Below the pieces are notes generated by a model. It saw only the letters and a list, made by a program, of their open reading frames with translations, was not told where the DNA came from and did no database searches. Positions 25,010 through 34,011 of a stretch of 64,000 nucleotides of DNA are shown here, in pieces (positions within the stretch are counted from its first letter, which is position 1; each line of letters begins with the position of its first letter). The DNA lies in NCBI GenBank assembly GCA_965203505.1, contig OZ241880.1, positions 2,790,001 through 2,854,000 on the forward strand, given 5' to 3'. The translations under genes and the position numbers were made by a program. Source of the DNA: Bin127 sp965203505. Its GTDB lineage: Bacteria > Chloroflexota > Dehalococcoidia > Lucifugimonadales > Lucifugimonadaceae.

Positions 25010-25411
25010 TCAGCGCTTCGTGTACTGTGGCGCTTTGCGGGCTCTCTTGAGACCGTATTTCTTCGACTCACGCATCCGCGGGTCGCGGGTCAAAAGTTTG
25101 TGGTTTTTCAACGCCGGACGCAGTTGCGGGTCGAACTCAATCAGCGCACGTGACAGACCGTGAGAAAAGGCGACCGCTTGCCCGTGGGCTCCGCCACCTT
25201 GAGTCTTGGCCACCACGGTTACTTTACCGGTTAGGTCAGTCACGGTAAGTGGTCGCAGTGCGTCACTGAGCCATTGATCGACTGGAATCGCCTCGTTGAG
25301 CGGCTTGCCATTTACGGTCACTCCGCCTGCTCGGTTGTACACGCGGACTCGAGCAATTGACCTTTTCCTACGGCCCGTCCCGTAGTAGTAGTTGTCAGTC
25401 TCGGTAGTCAA
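25010..25411 (-). CDS. rpsI: 30S ribosomal protein S9
   Basis: 133 residues. The start is TTG with an AGGAG site six bases before it. YYYGTGRRKRSIARVRVY at the N-terminus and GLKRARKAPQYTKR at the C-terminus, whose tail reaches the ribosomal P site, are diagnostic. It follows rplM after a 193-base spacer with no recognisable gene, and closes the long ribosomal block. Confidence 0.95.
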   Translation of the reverse strand: MTTETDNYYYGTGRRKRSIARVRVYNRAGGVTVNGKPLNEAIPVDQWLSDALRPLTVTDLTGKVTVVAKTQGGGAHGQAVAFSHGLSRALIEFDPQLRPALKNHKLLTRDPRMRESKKYGLKRARKAPQYTKR

Positions 25412-25604
25412 TATTGGCTCCTAACGCGACTCTCGGGCCGCCAAATTGGTTTCGCGCCGGTCCACAGGGATGTTGCTGCTCGGATGAGATCGTCCATCGA
25501 CTTCACGATTTACTTGCTCGCCCCGGTTGTTCATACGGACGTTTTTGGCGTTCGGGTTCGGGCGCATCCGTAGATTTCTACACTGTAGGACAAAGGCCAA
25601 CTTT

Positions 25605-26066
25605 TCATGCGGCGTTGGTTCGCGCCTGAGCACGATCCGAACCTATAACTTGCGCCATGTGCGGGTGTTCTGGACCGGCGTAGACCTTGAGTCGCGAGTA
25701 CATCTTGCGCCCTAGTTTGGTTTTGGGAAGCATCCCCTTGACGGCTAATTCGATTACACGTTCGGGCGTGCGTTCCATCATCCGGGAGTATGGGATTTCT
25801 TTCAGATTGCCCGGGTATTGGCTGTGTCGTCTGTAGACCTTCTGTTCAGCTTTGCGGCCAGTCAGGTCGACTTTGGCTGCATTTACGACGATCACGAAGT
25901 CGCCAGATGCCATGTGCGGCACATATGAGGCGCGGTGTTTGCCCATTAGGGTAGTCGCGATCTCGCTTGCCAGTCGGCCCAAAACCTTGCCATCGGCGTC
26001 AAAAACCCGCCAATTGTTTTGTAGATCCGATGCGCTAGGGTTGTAGTGCTTCAATTTCGTAGGCAT
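25605..26066 (-). CDS. rplM: 50S ribosomal protein L13
   Basis: 153 residues, slightly long. Typical segments: WRVFDADGKVLGRLASEIAT, GDFVIVVNAAKVDLTGRKAEQK, MLPKTKLGRKMYSRLKVYAG, PEHPHMAQ. A short Arg/Ala extension ends the protein. The rplM-rpsI pair after truA is the common bacterial order. Confidence 0.95.
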   Translation of the reverse strand: MPTKLKHYNPSASDLQNNWRVFDADGKVLGRLASEIATTLMGKHRASYVPHMASGDFVIVVNAAKVDLTGRKAEQKVYRRHSQYPGNLKEIPYSRMMERTPERVIELAVKGMLPKTKLGRKMYSRLKVYAGPEHPHMAQVIGSDRAQARTNAA

Positions 26067-26167
26067 AACAGATTGATTCTAATTTGCTTGCGACGTGGTT
26101 GCACCTCGATTCGCACGATCCCTTACCCCATCCTCACATCGGGGCGACTGATTCTCACCGCGAGTGT

Positions 26168-26959
26168 CTACATGATTCTTGGGATCGCGGTAGGGTATTC
26201 GACCCTTAGCAGCGTCAATCCATGCGGCGGTGCATTCTGTGTCGCCGAATTCCTCACAGGAACGTCAACCAACGATTGAACTGCCTTAATCGAAGATGAA
26301 GCGTCGCCCACGGAGATCAAAACCGCGACCATGCGACGAATCTGCTGCCTGACGTATGCGTTTGCTCGGATATCGAAAATCACGCGGTTGTCTGCACGGC
26401 GGTAGACACGAGCAGATTCGACGTGCCGTGTTGTCGACGATTCGTCGTTGGTAGCGGCGGCAAATGATGCGAAATCGTGGGTTCCTTCAAAGAGTTTGGC
26501 CGCGTCATCCATTGCAGAATGATCTAGACGGTAACGAACGTGATGCTCGTTGCGGCGTTTCAACGGCGATGCTGTCGCGGCATCGTTGATGACGTACCGA
26601 TATTGGCGCGCGATGGCATCGCGTCTCGGGTCGAAATCGTCGGGCATCTCCTCAACGGTGTGGACGCGAACGTCGCTCGCCAAGTTGCCGTTCAGCGCGT
26701 TTCGGATCTCAGACACGGTTTTGCGGACGTTGGTGTCGAATGTTGCGATTTGGCCTATCGCGTGAACACCGGCATCGGTGCGGCTCGCGAGCCGCATCCG
26801 CCCGACATCGTTTCCGAACACGGTGTTTGCAGCTTGTTCTAGCTCGCCTTGGACAGTGCGGGCGTTCGCCTGATATTGCGATCCGCTGAAATCGGTGCCG
26901 TCGTACTCGACAACTAACGCGAATCGCATCTCTAAACCGCGCCAATTTTCGACGCGCAT
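26168..26959 (-). CDS. truA: tRNA pseudouridine(38-40) synthase TruA
   Basis: 263 residues; a second ATG at 26929 (MRFALVVEYDGT) gives the conventional N-terminus and may be the real start. The catalytic Asp lies in LASRTDAGVHAIGQIATF. Other family segments are RQYRYVI, HDFASFAAA, VIFDIRANAYVRQQIRRMVAVL and APPHGLTLLRVEYP. The enzyme isomerises uridines 38-40 of the tRNA anticodon arm. It follows rplQ after 12 bases in the rpoA-rplQ-truA-rplM-rpsI order. Confidence 0.94.
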   Translation of the reverse strand: MRVENWRGLEMRFALVVEYDGTDFSGSQYQANARTVQGELEQAANTVFGNDVGRMRLASRTDAGVHAIGQIATFDTNVRKTVSEIRNALNGNLASDVRVHTVEEMPDDFDPRRDAIARQYRYVINDAATASPLKRRNEHHVRYRLDHSAMDDAAKLFEGTHDFASFAAATNDESSTTRHVESARVYRRADNRVIFDIRANAYVRQQIRRMVAVLISVGDASSSIKAVQSLVDVPVRNSATQNAPPHGLTLLRVEYPTAIPRIM

Positions 26960-26971
26960 TGTGGCTCAGTG

Positions 26972-27325
26972 CTAATCGACGAGTTCGATCAACGCCATCT
27001 CCGCGGAGTCGCCTCGGCGTTTGCCGAGTTTGATGATCCGCGTGTAACCGCCGTCTCGATCACGGTAACGGTCGGCGAGCTCGTCGAAGGTTTTGGACAA
27101 AACCTCTTTGTCGGTGATAAACGATGCGGCCAAACGTCGGTTGTGAAGATCGCCGCGTTTGCCATGCGTGAGCATTTTTTCCGCGAGCGGCGCGACCTCT
27201 TTTGACTTGGCGTGTGTGGTGCGTATCACCTCGTGCCGCAGCAGGTCGGTGACCATACCGCGAAACATGGCTTTACGAGGCGCCGAAGCCCTGCCAAATT
27301 TGCGTCCTGAACGGCGATGTCGCAT
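26972..27325 (-). CDS. rplQ: 50S ribosomal protein L17
   Basis: 117 residues, standard length. MRHRRSGRKFGRASAPRKAM and LLRHEVIRTTHAKSKEVAPLAEK match L17, which lies near the peptide exit tunnel. Located between rpoA and truA as in most bacteria. Confidence 0.96.
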   Translation of the reverse strand: MRHRRSGRKFGRASAPRKAMFRGMVTDLLRHEVIRTTHAKSKEVAPLAEKMLTHGKRGDLHNRRLAASFITDKEVLSKTFDELADRYRDRDGGYTRIIKLGKRRGDSAEMALIELVD

Positions 27326-27392
27326 TGCTTACAAATCCCTCGCGTCGGACAATCGCATCTAGTCGACGCGGTTTGCCGGTGCTATCAACTGC

Positions 27393-28385
27393 CTATTGTT
27401 GCTCCTGCTCTTCGTCTTCCGGCGGCCAGAGCTCTTTCTCGACCATGAAATCTCGTAACTCTCGGAATGAGACTTCTCCGAAGTTTCTGACTTCCTGTTT
27501 CAAGGTTTCAGGCGTGAACCGCATGAGTTCACCCAGAGTCCTGATCGGATAACGTGAGAGTGCGTTGATGATGCGAGAGCTCAGCTGATCGCCGAGATCT
27601 TTGATCTCAGTCTCAAGCAACTCGGACATCGCATCTGAATCGGTGTGGTCTTCGGATTCGGGTTGCGCGGTAATGATGTCGAGTTTGGACTTGAAGATAT
27701 CGGCTGCGGTCCGCAACGCGTCGATCGGTTCGACCGTGCGGTCGGTCCAGACTTCGATGGTCAGTAGGTCTCTCCCGGATAGACGACCCGACATCCCCTC
27801 GACTTCGTAGTTGGCTTTGAGAACCGGCGTGAAGATGGCATCGACAGGCAGGATTCCGTGTCCGGGCGTTTCCTCATGATCGAATGCTCGATAACCCTCA
27901 CCTTTTTCGACGCCAAATGTGACGACTAACTCGCCTTCATCACTGTCGAGAGTTGCAAGATGGTGTTCCGGGTTTACGACTTCGAATACGCTGTGAGGTT
28001 TGATATCACCGGCAACCACTTCTCCCTCGCCGGAGGCGTAGAGTGTCAGCACTTTCTGAGTGGTTTCCGCTCGAGCGCGAATTCGAATGCCTTTTGCATT
28101 GATCAAGAATTCACCGATACCTTCTCGCATGTGTGGGATTGAGCCGTATTCGTGCTGTTGTCCGACGATGCGAGCCGACGTGATCGCGGTTCCGGGCATT
28201 GCGCCTAGTAGAACCCTCCTGAGACCATTGCCCAGGGTGGTGCCCCAACCTCGTTCAAGACCGGCGATTTGAAATTTGCCGTAGGTCTCAGTTGACTCGA
28301 CTACTTCGAGTTGCGGGACGTATTCTTCGGTGTCGTCCGCGAATTGGACGGTTGTAGAGATTGGCGAGCGGATGCCAGTGATCAT
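27393..28385 (-). CDS. rpoA: DNA-directed RNA polymerase subunit alpha
   Basis: 330 residues. The N-terminal assembly domain (~1-235) shows FQIAGLERGWGTTLGNGLRR and LLGAMPGTAITSARI. A linker leads to the C-terminal domain (~265-320) with LGDQLSSRIINALSRYPIRTLGELM and FGEVSFRELRDFM, which contacts UP elements and activators. It ends in a Gln/Glu tail. Nine bases follow rpsD. Confidence 0.97.
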   Translation of the reverse strand: MITGIRSPISTTVQFADDTEEYVPQLEVVESTETYGKFQIAGLERGWGTTLGNGLRRVLLGAMPGTAITSARIVGQQHEYGSIPHMREGIGEFLINAKGIRIRARAETTQKVLTLYASGEGEVVAGDIKPHSVFEVVNPEHHLATLDSDEGELVVTFGVEKGEGYRAFDHEETPGHGILPVDAIFTPVLKANYEVEGMSGRLSGRDLLTIEVWTDRTVEPIDALRTAADIFKSKLDIITAQPESEDHTDSDAMSELLETEIKDLGDQLSSRIINALSRYPIRTLGELMRFTPETLKQEVRNFGEVSFRELRDFMVEKELWPPEDEEQEQQ

Positions 28386-28394
28386 TATTTTGGC

Positions 28395-29051
28395 CTATCT
28401 CCTTGAGTAGTACTCAACGATCATGCGGGTGTCGATCGTGGTGTCGATATCGTCCTCAGAAGGCACTGCATCGATTGCCGCGGTCAAATTGTCGGTATCG
28501 ACGGTTATCCAATTCGTCGCTTGTCGGCGTCGACCGACATTTTCGTTCGCCGTCTCGTAAAGGCCGGATTTTTTGGACTTCTCTCGCCAAGCCACCACGT
28601 CACCAGGTTTGACGATGAACGAAGGTACGTCAACCTTCCGGCCGTTTACTTCGATGTGACCGTGGTTAACTGTTTGGCGCGCCTGCGGTCGAGAGGTTGC
28701 GAATCCGGCACGGTAAACCACGTTGTCGAGCCTTCGCTCCAATAGTTTCAACAAATTCGAGCCCGTCACGCCCGTTTGTCGAACGGCTTCGTCGAACACG
28801 CCGCGGAATTGCCGTTCATAGATGCCGTAGATGTGGCGAGCTTTCTGTTTCTGTTGCAGCTGGATTCCGTGATCCGATAATCTGCGGCGGCGGCGTTGTG
28901 CTCCTGCAGGACCGGACGGAGAGCGTCGCGCCGAACTATCGCGGGAACGGTCAACGGCGCATTTGGGCGTGTAACAGCGTTCGCCCTTGAGGAAGAGCTT
29001 TTCGCCCTGTGATTTGCAGATCTTGCAGACCGGACTTGTGTTTCTTGCCAT
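28395..29051 (-). CDS. rpsD: 30S ribosomal protein S4 (zinc-ligand type)
   Basis: 218 residues. The N-terminal CKICKSQGEKLFLKGERC followed by YTPKC supplies four Cys, as in zinc-binding S4. The S4 RNA-binding domain is at ~105-165 (RLDNVVYRAGFATSRPQARQ, GHIEVNGRKVDVPSF). It initiates 16S assembly and often autoregulates the alpha operon. The 193-base spacer upstream of this gene, after rpsK, is the most likely site for such control, but I see no defined structure there. Confidence 0.96.
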   Translation of the reverse strand: MARNTSPVCKICKSQGEKLFLKGERCYTPKCAVDRSRDSSARRSPSGPAGAQRRRRRLSDHGIQLQQKQKARHIYGIYERQFRGVFDEAVRQTGVTGSNLLKLLERRLDNVVYRAGFATSRPQARQTVNHGHIEVNGRKVDVPSFIVKPGDVVAWREKSKKSGLYETANENVGRRRQATNWITVDTDNLTAAIDAVPSEDDIDTTIDTRMIVEYYSRR

Positions 29052-29244
29052 TACCGTTCCTGTTGCTGGTGGGGCCCGACCGCCTTAGACGCGCGGTTGG
29101 GAGCGGTTCAATCGTGAATCGGCGCAACTTCTGATTCTAAAATTCGCTGACTTGGTCTCGGTGCTTTTCTGCGTCAAACTGTCGGTTGGACAACGAACGT
29201 CGGAGATCGCCGCGATCTCATGACGACGGTGACAATCAGCGTGC

Positions 29245-29628
29245 TTACACTCGCCGCCTTTTCGGAGGTCGGCAACCGTTGTGGGGTATAGGTGTCTGGT
29301 CGCTGATGGAATTGACCCGGATTCCGGCGCCTGCGATGGCACGGATAGCGGACTCGCGCCCGTTCCCCGGACCTTTGACCATCACGTCAACGGTGCGCAT
29401 GCCGTGAGAGACCGCGGCACGGGCGGCGGATTCTCCGGCTCGTTGAGCGGCGAACGCGGTTTTCTTTCGCGAACCACGAAAGCCCATTGCGCCTGAGCTG
29501 CTTTGGGACACTACGTTACCGTTCGGGTCTGTGAACGTGATGAGAGTGTTGTTGAACGTCGCGATTATGTACGCTCTACCCTGCGGGACAAACTTCCGCT
29601 CTCTGCTTCTTCGACGAGTTCTCGGCAT
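29245..29628 (-). CDS. rpsK: 30S ribosomal protein S11
   Basis: 127 residues. AYIIATFNNTLITFTDPNGN, SSGAMGFRGSRKKTAFAAQ and MVKGPGNGRESAIRAI are diagnostic, as is the ending HNGCRPPKRRRV. S11 forms part of the platform near the E site. Confidence 0.97.
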   Translation of the reverse strand: MPRTRRRSRERKFVPQGRAYIIATFNNTLITFTDPNGNVVSQSSSGAMGFRGSRKKTAFAAQRAGESAARAAVSHGMRTVDVMVKGPGNGRESAIRAIAGAGIRVNSISDQTPIPHNGCRPPKRRRV

Positions 29629-29684
29629 AGCCTGATCTATCGCTCCTATTAGTGGGACGGCACTCCAAAAGCCAGTAATTGCAA

Positions 29685-30068
29685 CTAGTGGGAAGGCGCC
29701 CGACGCTTGCCGGCGACGGTTTGGCGTCGACCACGTTTGGTTCGGGCGTTGGTTTTCGTTCGCTGTCCGCGAACGGGCAACCCGCGGCGATGACGTTGAC
29801 CGCGGTAGCTCTGAATGTCAATCAGACGTCGTACGTTCATCTGGTTCTCTCGGCGGAGGTCACCTTCGATGGCGATACCGGCTCGGTCGATGCTGGTTCG
29901 GATGTTGGCGAGATCTTCTGCGCTGAGGTCGCGCATGCGAACACCTTGACCGATGCCGAGATCGGCGGTGATGTCAGTCGCGCGTTTTCTGCCGATGCCG
30001 TAAATCGAAGTGAGGCCGATGACGACGCGGAGATTGTCTGGAATGTTGACGCCTGCGATGATAGCCAT
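29685..30068 (-). CDS. rpsM: 30S ribosomal protein S13
   Basis: 127 residues. MAIIAGVNIPDNLRVVIGLT, SIYGIGRKRATDI, RREIQ-like helix and the RGLPVRGQRTKTNARTKRG tail are characteristic. It contacts the 50S subunit and P-site tRNA. Confidence 0.97.
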   Translation of the reverse strand: MAIIAGVNIPDNLRVVIGLTSIYGIGRKRATDITADLGIGQGVRMRDLSAEDLANIRTSIDRAGIAIEGDLRRENQMNVRRLIDIQSYRGQRHRRGLPVRGQRTKTNARTKRGRRQTVAGKRRAPSH

Positions 30069-30085
30069 GGGAAGACTCCTGAGGA

Positions 30086-30202
30086 TTAACCTTGCCGCTG
30101 TTTGAAGCGCGGGTTCTGCTTGTTGATTATGTAGACGCGTCCCTTGCGACGGACGACGCGGCTGCCCGGCTGTTTTGCCTTGACTGAAGCTCTTACTTTC
30201 AT
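30086..30202 (-). CDS. rpmJ: 50S ribosomal protein L36, cysteine-free form
   Basis: 38 residues, starting MKVRASVKAKQPGSRVVRRK and ending NPRFKQRQG. Position (between infA and rpsM) and both ends identify L36. The usual zinc ligands (CxxC, a later Cys and His) are all replaced, e.g. AKQPGS and IINKQ, so this is a zinc-independent C-minus version. Such forms are typically linked to zinc limitation, but here it is the copy in the main operon. Confidence 0.95.
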   Translation of the reverse strand: MKVRASVKAKQPGSRVVRRKGRVYIINKQNPRFKQRQG

Positions 30203-30222
30203 GTTGGTTCCTCGGTCTTAAT

Positions 30223-30441
30223 CTACCTGAATCGGTAAGTTATCCGCCCCCGCGTCAAGTCGTAAGGTGACAACTCAACCATGACGTTGTCACCCGGCAG
30301 GATGCGGATGTAGTTTTTTCGAATTCTGCCCGAGGCGTGTGCGAGCACCTCGTGGTCGTTCGGCAACCGCACTCGGAAATACGCGTTCGGGTGCGCTTCC
30401 GTGACGGTTCCTTGTACTTCTATCGCTTCTTTTTTCGGCAT
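30223..30441 (-). CDS. infA: Translation initiation factor IF-1
   Basis: 72 residues from MPKKEAIEVQGTV. The S1-like OB fold is complete: FRVRLPNDHEVLAHASGRIR, NYIRILPGDNVMVELSPYDL and RGRITYRFR. A longer frame would begin inside map. IF-1 blocks the ribosomal A site during initiation. Confidence 0.97.
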   Translation of the reverse strand: MPKKEAIEVQGTVTEAHPNAYFRVRLPNDHEVLAHASGRIRKNYIRILPGDNVMVELSPYDLTRGRITYRFR

Positions 30442-30470
30442 ATGTGCACCAGACCAACGTCTCGGTTCGA

Positions 30471-31241
30471 TCACTCGATTGTCGAGGTCAACACCTCCGG
30501 CCCATCGTCAGTGATCGCTACTGTATGTTCGAAGTGCGCAGATAGCGAACCATCGGCCGTGGCTACCGTCCAACCGTCATCGAGGATTTTGGTCTCCCAA
30601 GACCCTGTCATGATCATCGGCTCGATTGCGATCGTCATTCCGTTCATCAACTGCGGACCGGTCGCGGGCGATCCCACGTTCGGCACCGAAGGCGCTTCGT
30701 GTAGTTCCCGGCCCACTCCGTGTCCGACGTATTCGCGCACCAACTCATAACCAGCGTCACGAACGTGTCGTTCGATAGCGTTCGAAATGTCGCCGACCCG
30801 GTTGCCCGGCACGCCCTCGGCGATACCACGTTTCAACGATTCGCGGCAGACTTCAACCAAGCGTCGACGTTCATCGTCTTCGCTCTTGCCAGCGACCGCC
30901 GTGCGTGCGTGATCGCTGTAATAACCATCGACGATCGCACCGCAATCGACGCTTACCAAATCTCCATCGGAGACTACGCGTTCACTCGGAATACCGTGAA
31001 CGATCTCGGCATTTAGCGAGATGCATGCGACGGCCGGAAATCCGTAGAGACCGAGGAACGCCGGTTTAGCACCTTCCGCGGCGATGGCACGTCGTGCGAT
31101 GTCGTCCAACTCTGCGGTCGTGATACCTGGCTCTAAAGCATCGAACACTTGATTCAACGCAACAGCGACGATGTGGCCAGCCGTACGCATCGAAATCAGT
31201 TCGCTCTTGCTTTTGAGCACGATACGGCGAGCCGTATCCAT
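30471..31241 (-). CDS. map: Methionine aminopeptidase type I
   Basis: 256 residues from the ATG at 31241. The five metal ligands are visible: Asp99 and Asp110 in VSVDCGAIVDGYYSDHA, His174 in GHGVGREL, Glu207 in AIEPM and Glu238 in SAHFEHT. It removes the initiator Met from nascent proteins. The secY-adk-map-infA-rpmJ order is classical. Confidence 0.96.
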   Translation of the reverse strand: MDTARRIVLKSKSELISMRTAGHIVAVALNQVFDALEPGITTAELDDIARRAIAAEGAKPAFLGLYGFPAVACISLNAEIVHGIPSERVVSDGDLVSVDCGAIVDGYYSDHARTAVAGKSEDDERRRLVEVCRESLKRGIAEGVPGNRVGDISNAIERHVRDAGYELVREYVGHGVGRELHEAPSVPNVGSPATGPQLMNGMTIAIEPMIMTGSWETKILDDGWTVATADGSLSAHFEHTVAITDDGPEVLTSTIE

Positions 31242-31343
31242 ATTGCCAATAACGCTATCTTTCAAAACGCAACTTCAATCGCAATTGTACCCGAATTCGA
31301 TTTCTCACCATCCGATTAGTCGTGTCTTTGCCGTCCAACAGCG

Positions 31344-31895
31344 TCACTCGAGCACCTCGTTGAGACGGGATCGGACCTCGTCTATGCTTCCTAACGCATC
31401 GATTTCAGTCAACCTGTCACCGTCGCGGTAGTAGTCAACGACCGGCGCCGTTTCGCGGTCGTAGACGTCCATTCGATGCCGAATCGCATCTGGTTCGTCA
31501 TCTGCCCGACCTTCGATATGGCGGCGCTTTTCGAGACGCTCGATCAGTTCCTCAACGTCGACACTGAAGAAAACTACCGTGTCGAGGGAGACACCGATCC
31601 GATACAACTGGTCGTCGAGCGAAGCGGCTTGGGTGACGGTACGGGGGAATCCGTCGAGGATGACGTTTTCGGCTTCGGCCAACCGGGCTTTTATCATGTC
31701 GATCACCGTCTCATCGGGCACCAGGTCGCCTTTGTCGTAAAACGTCTTGGCGAAGCGTCCCAATTCAGTGCCGCGGTTCATTTCGTCGCGAATCATGTCA
31801 CCGGTCGATAAGTGAACGTAACCGCGTTCATCGATCAGCATCGTCGCTTGTGTGCCCTTGCCGGCGCCTGGGGGTCCCAAAAAAACTATCCGCAT
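31344..31895 (-). CDS. adk: Adenylate kinase, short form
   Basis: 183 residues. The P-loop is GPPGAGKGTQA (residues 7-17), followed by STGDMIRDEM and the DGFPRTVTQA segment. The LID region is short (KRRHIEGRADDEPDAIRHR) without the Cys cluster of long-form enzymes. It balances AMP, ADP and ATP. Located between secY and map as usual. Confidence 0.96.
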   Translation of the reverse strand: MRIVFLGPPGAGKGTQATMLIDERGYVHLSTGDMIRDEMNRGTELGRFAKTFYDKGDLVPDETVIDMIKARLAEAENVILDGFPRTVTQAASLDDQLYRIGVSLDTVVFFSVDVEELIERLEKRRHIEGRADDEPDAIRHRMDVYDRETAPVVDYYRDGDRLTEIDALGSIDEVRSRLNEVLE

Positions 31896-31952
31896 CTCAA
31901 CCCCAGTTGGTGTCGTTCGCGCCGAACCTGCGAGTGAGGGTGGCTGGAACCA

Positions 31953-33308
31953 TCACGACCTGACGAACCCTTCGTAGTTGCGCATCATCAATTGCGCTTC
32001 CAACTGCCTCATGGTGTCCAAGGCGACACCGACCATGATGATCATGCTGGTGCTTTGGATAAGCGTCAGCGAGGCTTCAAGGTTCGTGATCAAGTTTGCG
32101 ATCCAAGGAGTGATGGCGATCACACCCAAGAAAATCGCGCCTCCCCACGTGATTCTCAACACGATCCGCATCAAGTAGTCGCGTGTCGGTTGTCCTGGCC
32201 GGATGCCGGGTACAAACCCACCGTTTCGTTGGAGATTTTCAGCCAAGTTCTGCTGGTTATGTACGACCAATGCGTAGAAGAACGTGAACCCCACCGTGAG
32301 CACGAAAATCAGGAACCAATACGGGTCACTCGTGAATGTAAGGGTTCGCGTTACCCATGCCGCGGCTTGCGCGGTGAAACTGCTGCTACCTGGATCTGAA
32401 AGGTAGGTGGCGATCGTCGCCGGCAGGGTAACAATCGAGAACGCAAAGATCAACGGGATCATACCCGCGGCGTTCACACGTAGCGGAATGAATGATGCAC
32501 CGGTTTGGCGGTACATCTGACCGCCTCGGAAAACGCTGCGACCGTATTGAACCGGAACCCTGCGCTGCGCTTCGTTGAAGATCACCACGATGAAAATGAT
32601 GATGAGCATCATCGCGATCAGCATGAAAACTTGGAAGGATTGGTCTCGCAGAGCGTAGAGCTGTCCGGCGGTTTGCGGCAAAGACGCCACAATACCGGCG
32701 AAGATGATTAACGAGATACCGTTGCCGATACCTTTTTCAGTCACGATTTCGCCCATCCAAACCAACAGCATCGTAGTCGCGGTCATGCACAAGATGATGG
32801 TCAATGTATTCATCAAGTCGGCGCCACCTAGACCAATGCCGGTGATAGCGCCTTGAAGCTCCAGCGTGTTGAGCAGGGCCCATCCCTGGAGGATCGCCAA
32901 TGGAACGGTCAGGTAATGCGTGTAACGGTTAAGGGTTCGTCGACCGGCTTCGCCTCCTTCGCGGGAGAGTTCGCGGAGTTGCGGAATCACGGGAGTCAGC
33001 ACTTGGAGGATGATGGATGCGGTGATGTACGGATAGACACCCATTGCAGCGATGCTGAGCTGGCTCAGCGCGCCTCCGCTGAAAAGGTCCAGAACTCCAA
33101 AGACGGGGTTGGCTTCGAATGCGCGTTCGAGCAACTCGAGATCGACGCCCGGGTTGGGGACGTGCGCCAAGAATCTGAACGCGACTAGGATCCCGAGAGT
33201 GAAAAGTATGCGGAATCTTAAGTCGGGAACACGCCACGAATCGATAACCGCCCGGAACAGGGCGGGAAGTGCTGATTGGCGACCGGTTTGGGCTCCCGTA
33301 GTTTGCAT
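31953..33308 (-). CDS. secY: Preprotein translocase subunit SecY
   Basis: 451 residues, ten predicted membrane spans. Recognisable segments: FRFLAHVPNPGVD, FSGGALSQLSIAAMGVYPYI, GIGNGISLIIFAGIVASLP, RRVPVQYGRSVFRGGQ and FIPLRVNAAGMIPLIFAFS, plus the cytoplasmic loop NGGFVPGIRPGQPTRDYL. It forms the protein-conducting channel. Located between rplO and adk. Confidence 0.97.
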   Translation of the reverse strand: MQTTGAQTGRQSALPALFRAVIDSWRVPDLRFRILFTLGILVAFRFLAHVPNPGVDLELLERAFEANPVFGVLDLFSGGALSQLSIAAMGVYPYITASIILQVLTPVIPQLRELSREGGEAGRRTLNRYTHYLTVPLAILQGWALLNTLELQGAITGIGLGGADLMNTLTIILCMTATTMLLVWMGEIVTEKGIGNGISLIIFAGIVASLPQTAGQLYALRDQSFQVFMLIAMMLIIIFIVVIFNEAQRRVPVQYGRSVFRGGQMYRQTGASFIPLRVNAAGMIPLIFAFSIVTLPATIATYLSDPGSSSFTAQAAAWVTRTLTFTSDPYWFLIFVLTVGFTFFYALVVHNQQNLAENLQRNGGFVPGIRPGQPTRDYLMRIVLRITWGGAIFLGVIAITPWIANLITNLEASLTLIQSTSMIIMVGVALDTMRQLEAQLMMRNYEGFVRS

Positions 33309-33331
33309 TAGGAAAGTCCCGAAGGGTTCTG

Positions 33332-33814
33332 TTAATCGCCGCCTGATTCTGGTTGCTTGGTCCCGTCGGGGACGCCCAGAACGGTGACGCTGCCGCCAGC
33401 GGCTTCGACTTTGGCACGAGCACTCGCCGATGAGGCGTGCACGGTGACGTGGATCGCCTTGTCGATCTCGCCGTCACCTAAGAGTTTGACGAAATCGTCA
33501 GATCTGCGGACTAGACGGGCAGCTACCAGTTCCTCTAGGCCGACTTTGGCACCGACATCGAATTCGTCTAAACTGCCCACGTTGACTGCGGTGTATTCGA
33601 TGCGGAAGTTGTTGGTGAAGCCGCGCATAAACGGCAGCTTCTTGACCAACCGAAGCTGGCCGCCCTCGAAAAGGTGCGGCACCTTCCCGTGTTGCAGCTG
33701 TCCTTTGCTACCTCGTCCGGAGTACGAACCGCGGTTGCTTCCGTCGCCCCGACCGATGCGTTTGCGTTTACGCCGAGAACCGGCTGCTGGCTTCAACTGG
33801 TGCAATCCTGGCAT
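33332..33814 (-). CDS. rplO: 50S ribosomal protein L15
   Basis: 160 residues. The Gly/Arg-rich start (LKPAAGSRRKRKRIGRGDGS, RGSKGQLQHGKVPHLFEGGQ) and the VEAAGGSVTVLG ending region identify L15. It lies 23 bases upstream of secY. Confidence 0.96.
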   Translation of the reverse strand: MPGLHQLKPAAGSRRKRKRIGRGDGSNRGSYSGRGSKGQLQHGKVPHLFEGGQLRLVKKLPFMRGFTNNFRIEYTAVNVGSLDEFDVGAKVGLEELVAARLVRRSDDFVKLLGDGEIDKAIHVTVHASSASARAKVEAAGGSVTVLGVPDGTKQPESGGD

Positions 33815-33834
33815 TTCGTAGACTCGTTCGCTCC

Positions 33835-34011
33835 TCAGGAAACGACTTCAACTAGGTGCGAAATCTTCCGGATCATCCCTCGGATCTGATCCGTATCGCG
33901 TTGTGTCACGACGTGGTTTATGCGCTTCAATCCGAGTGCCTTAAGCGTTGCGCGATGCTTTGGAATCGATCCGATTTCGCTGCGGACCTGTTTGATGCGG
34001 ATCTCGCTCAT
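33835..34011 (-). CDS. rpmD: 50S ribosomal protein L30
   Basis: 58 residues: MSEIRIKQVRSEIGSIPKHR leads into ATLKALGLKRINHVV, the standard L30 pattern. Its ATG overlaps the rpsE stop as ATGA, indicating translational coupling. Position between rpsE and rplO is canonical. Confidence 0.96.
   Translation of the reverse strand: MSEIRIKQVRSEIGSIPKHRATLKALGLKRINHVVTQRDTDQIRGMIRKISHLVEVVS

Noticed and set aside
25421..25633. 70-codon frame between rplM and rpsI
   Set aside because: Overlaps the rplM 3' end in another frame, polar low-information composition; probably spacer DNA.
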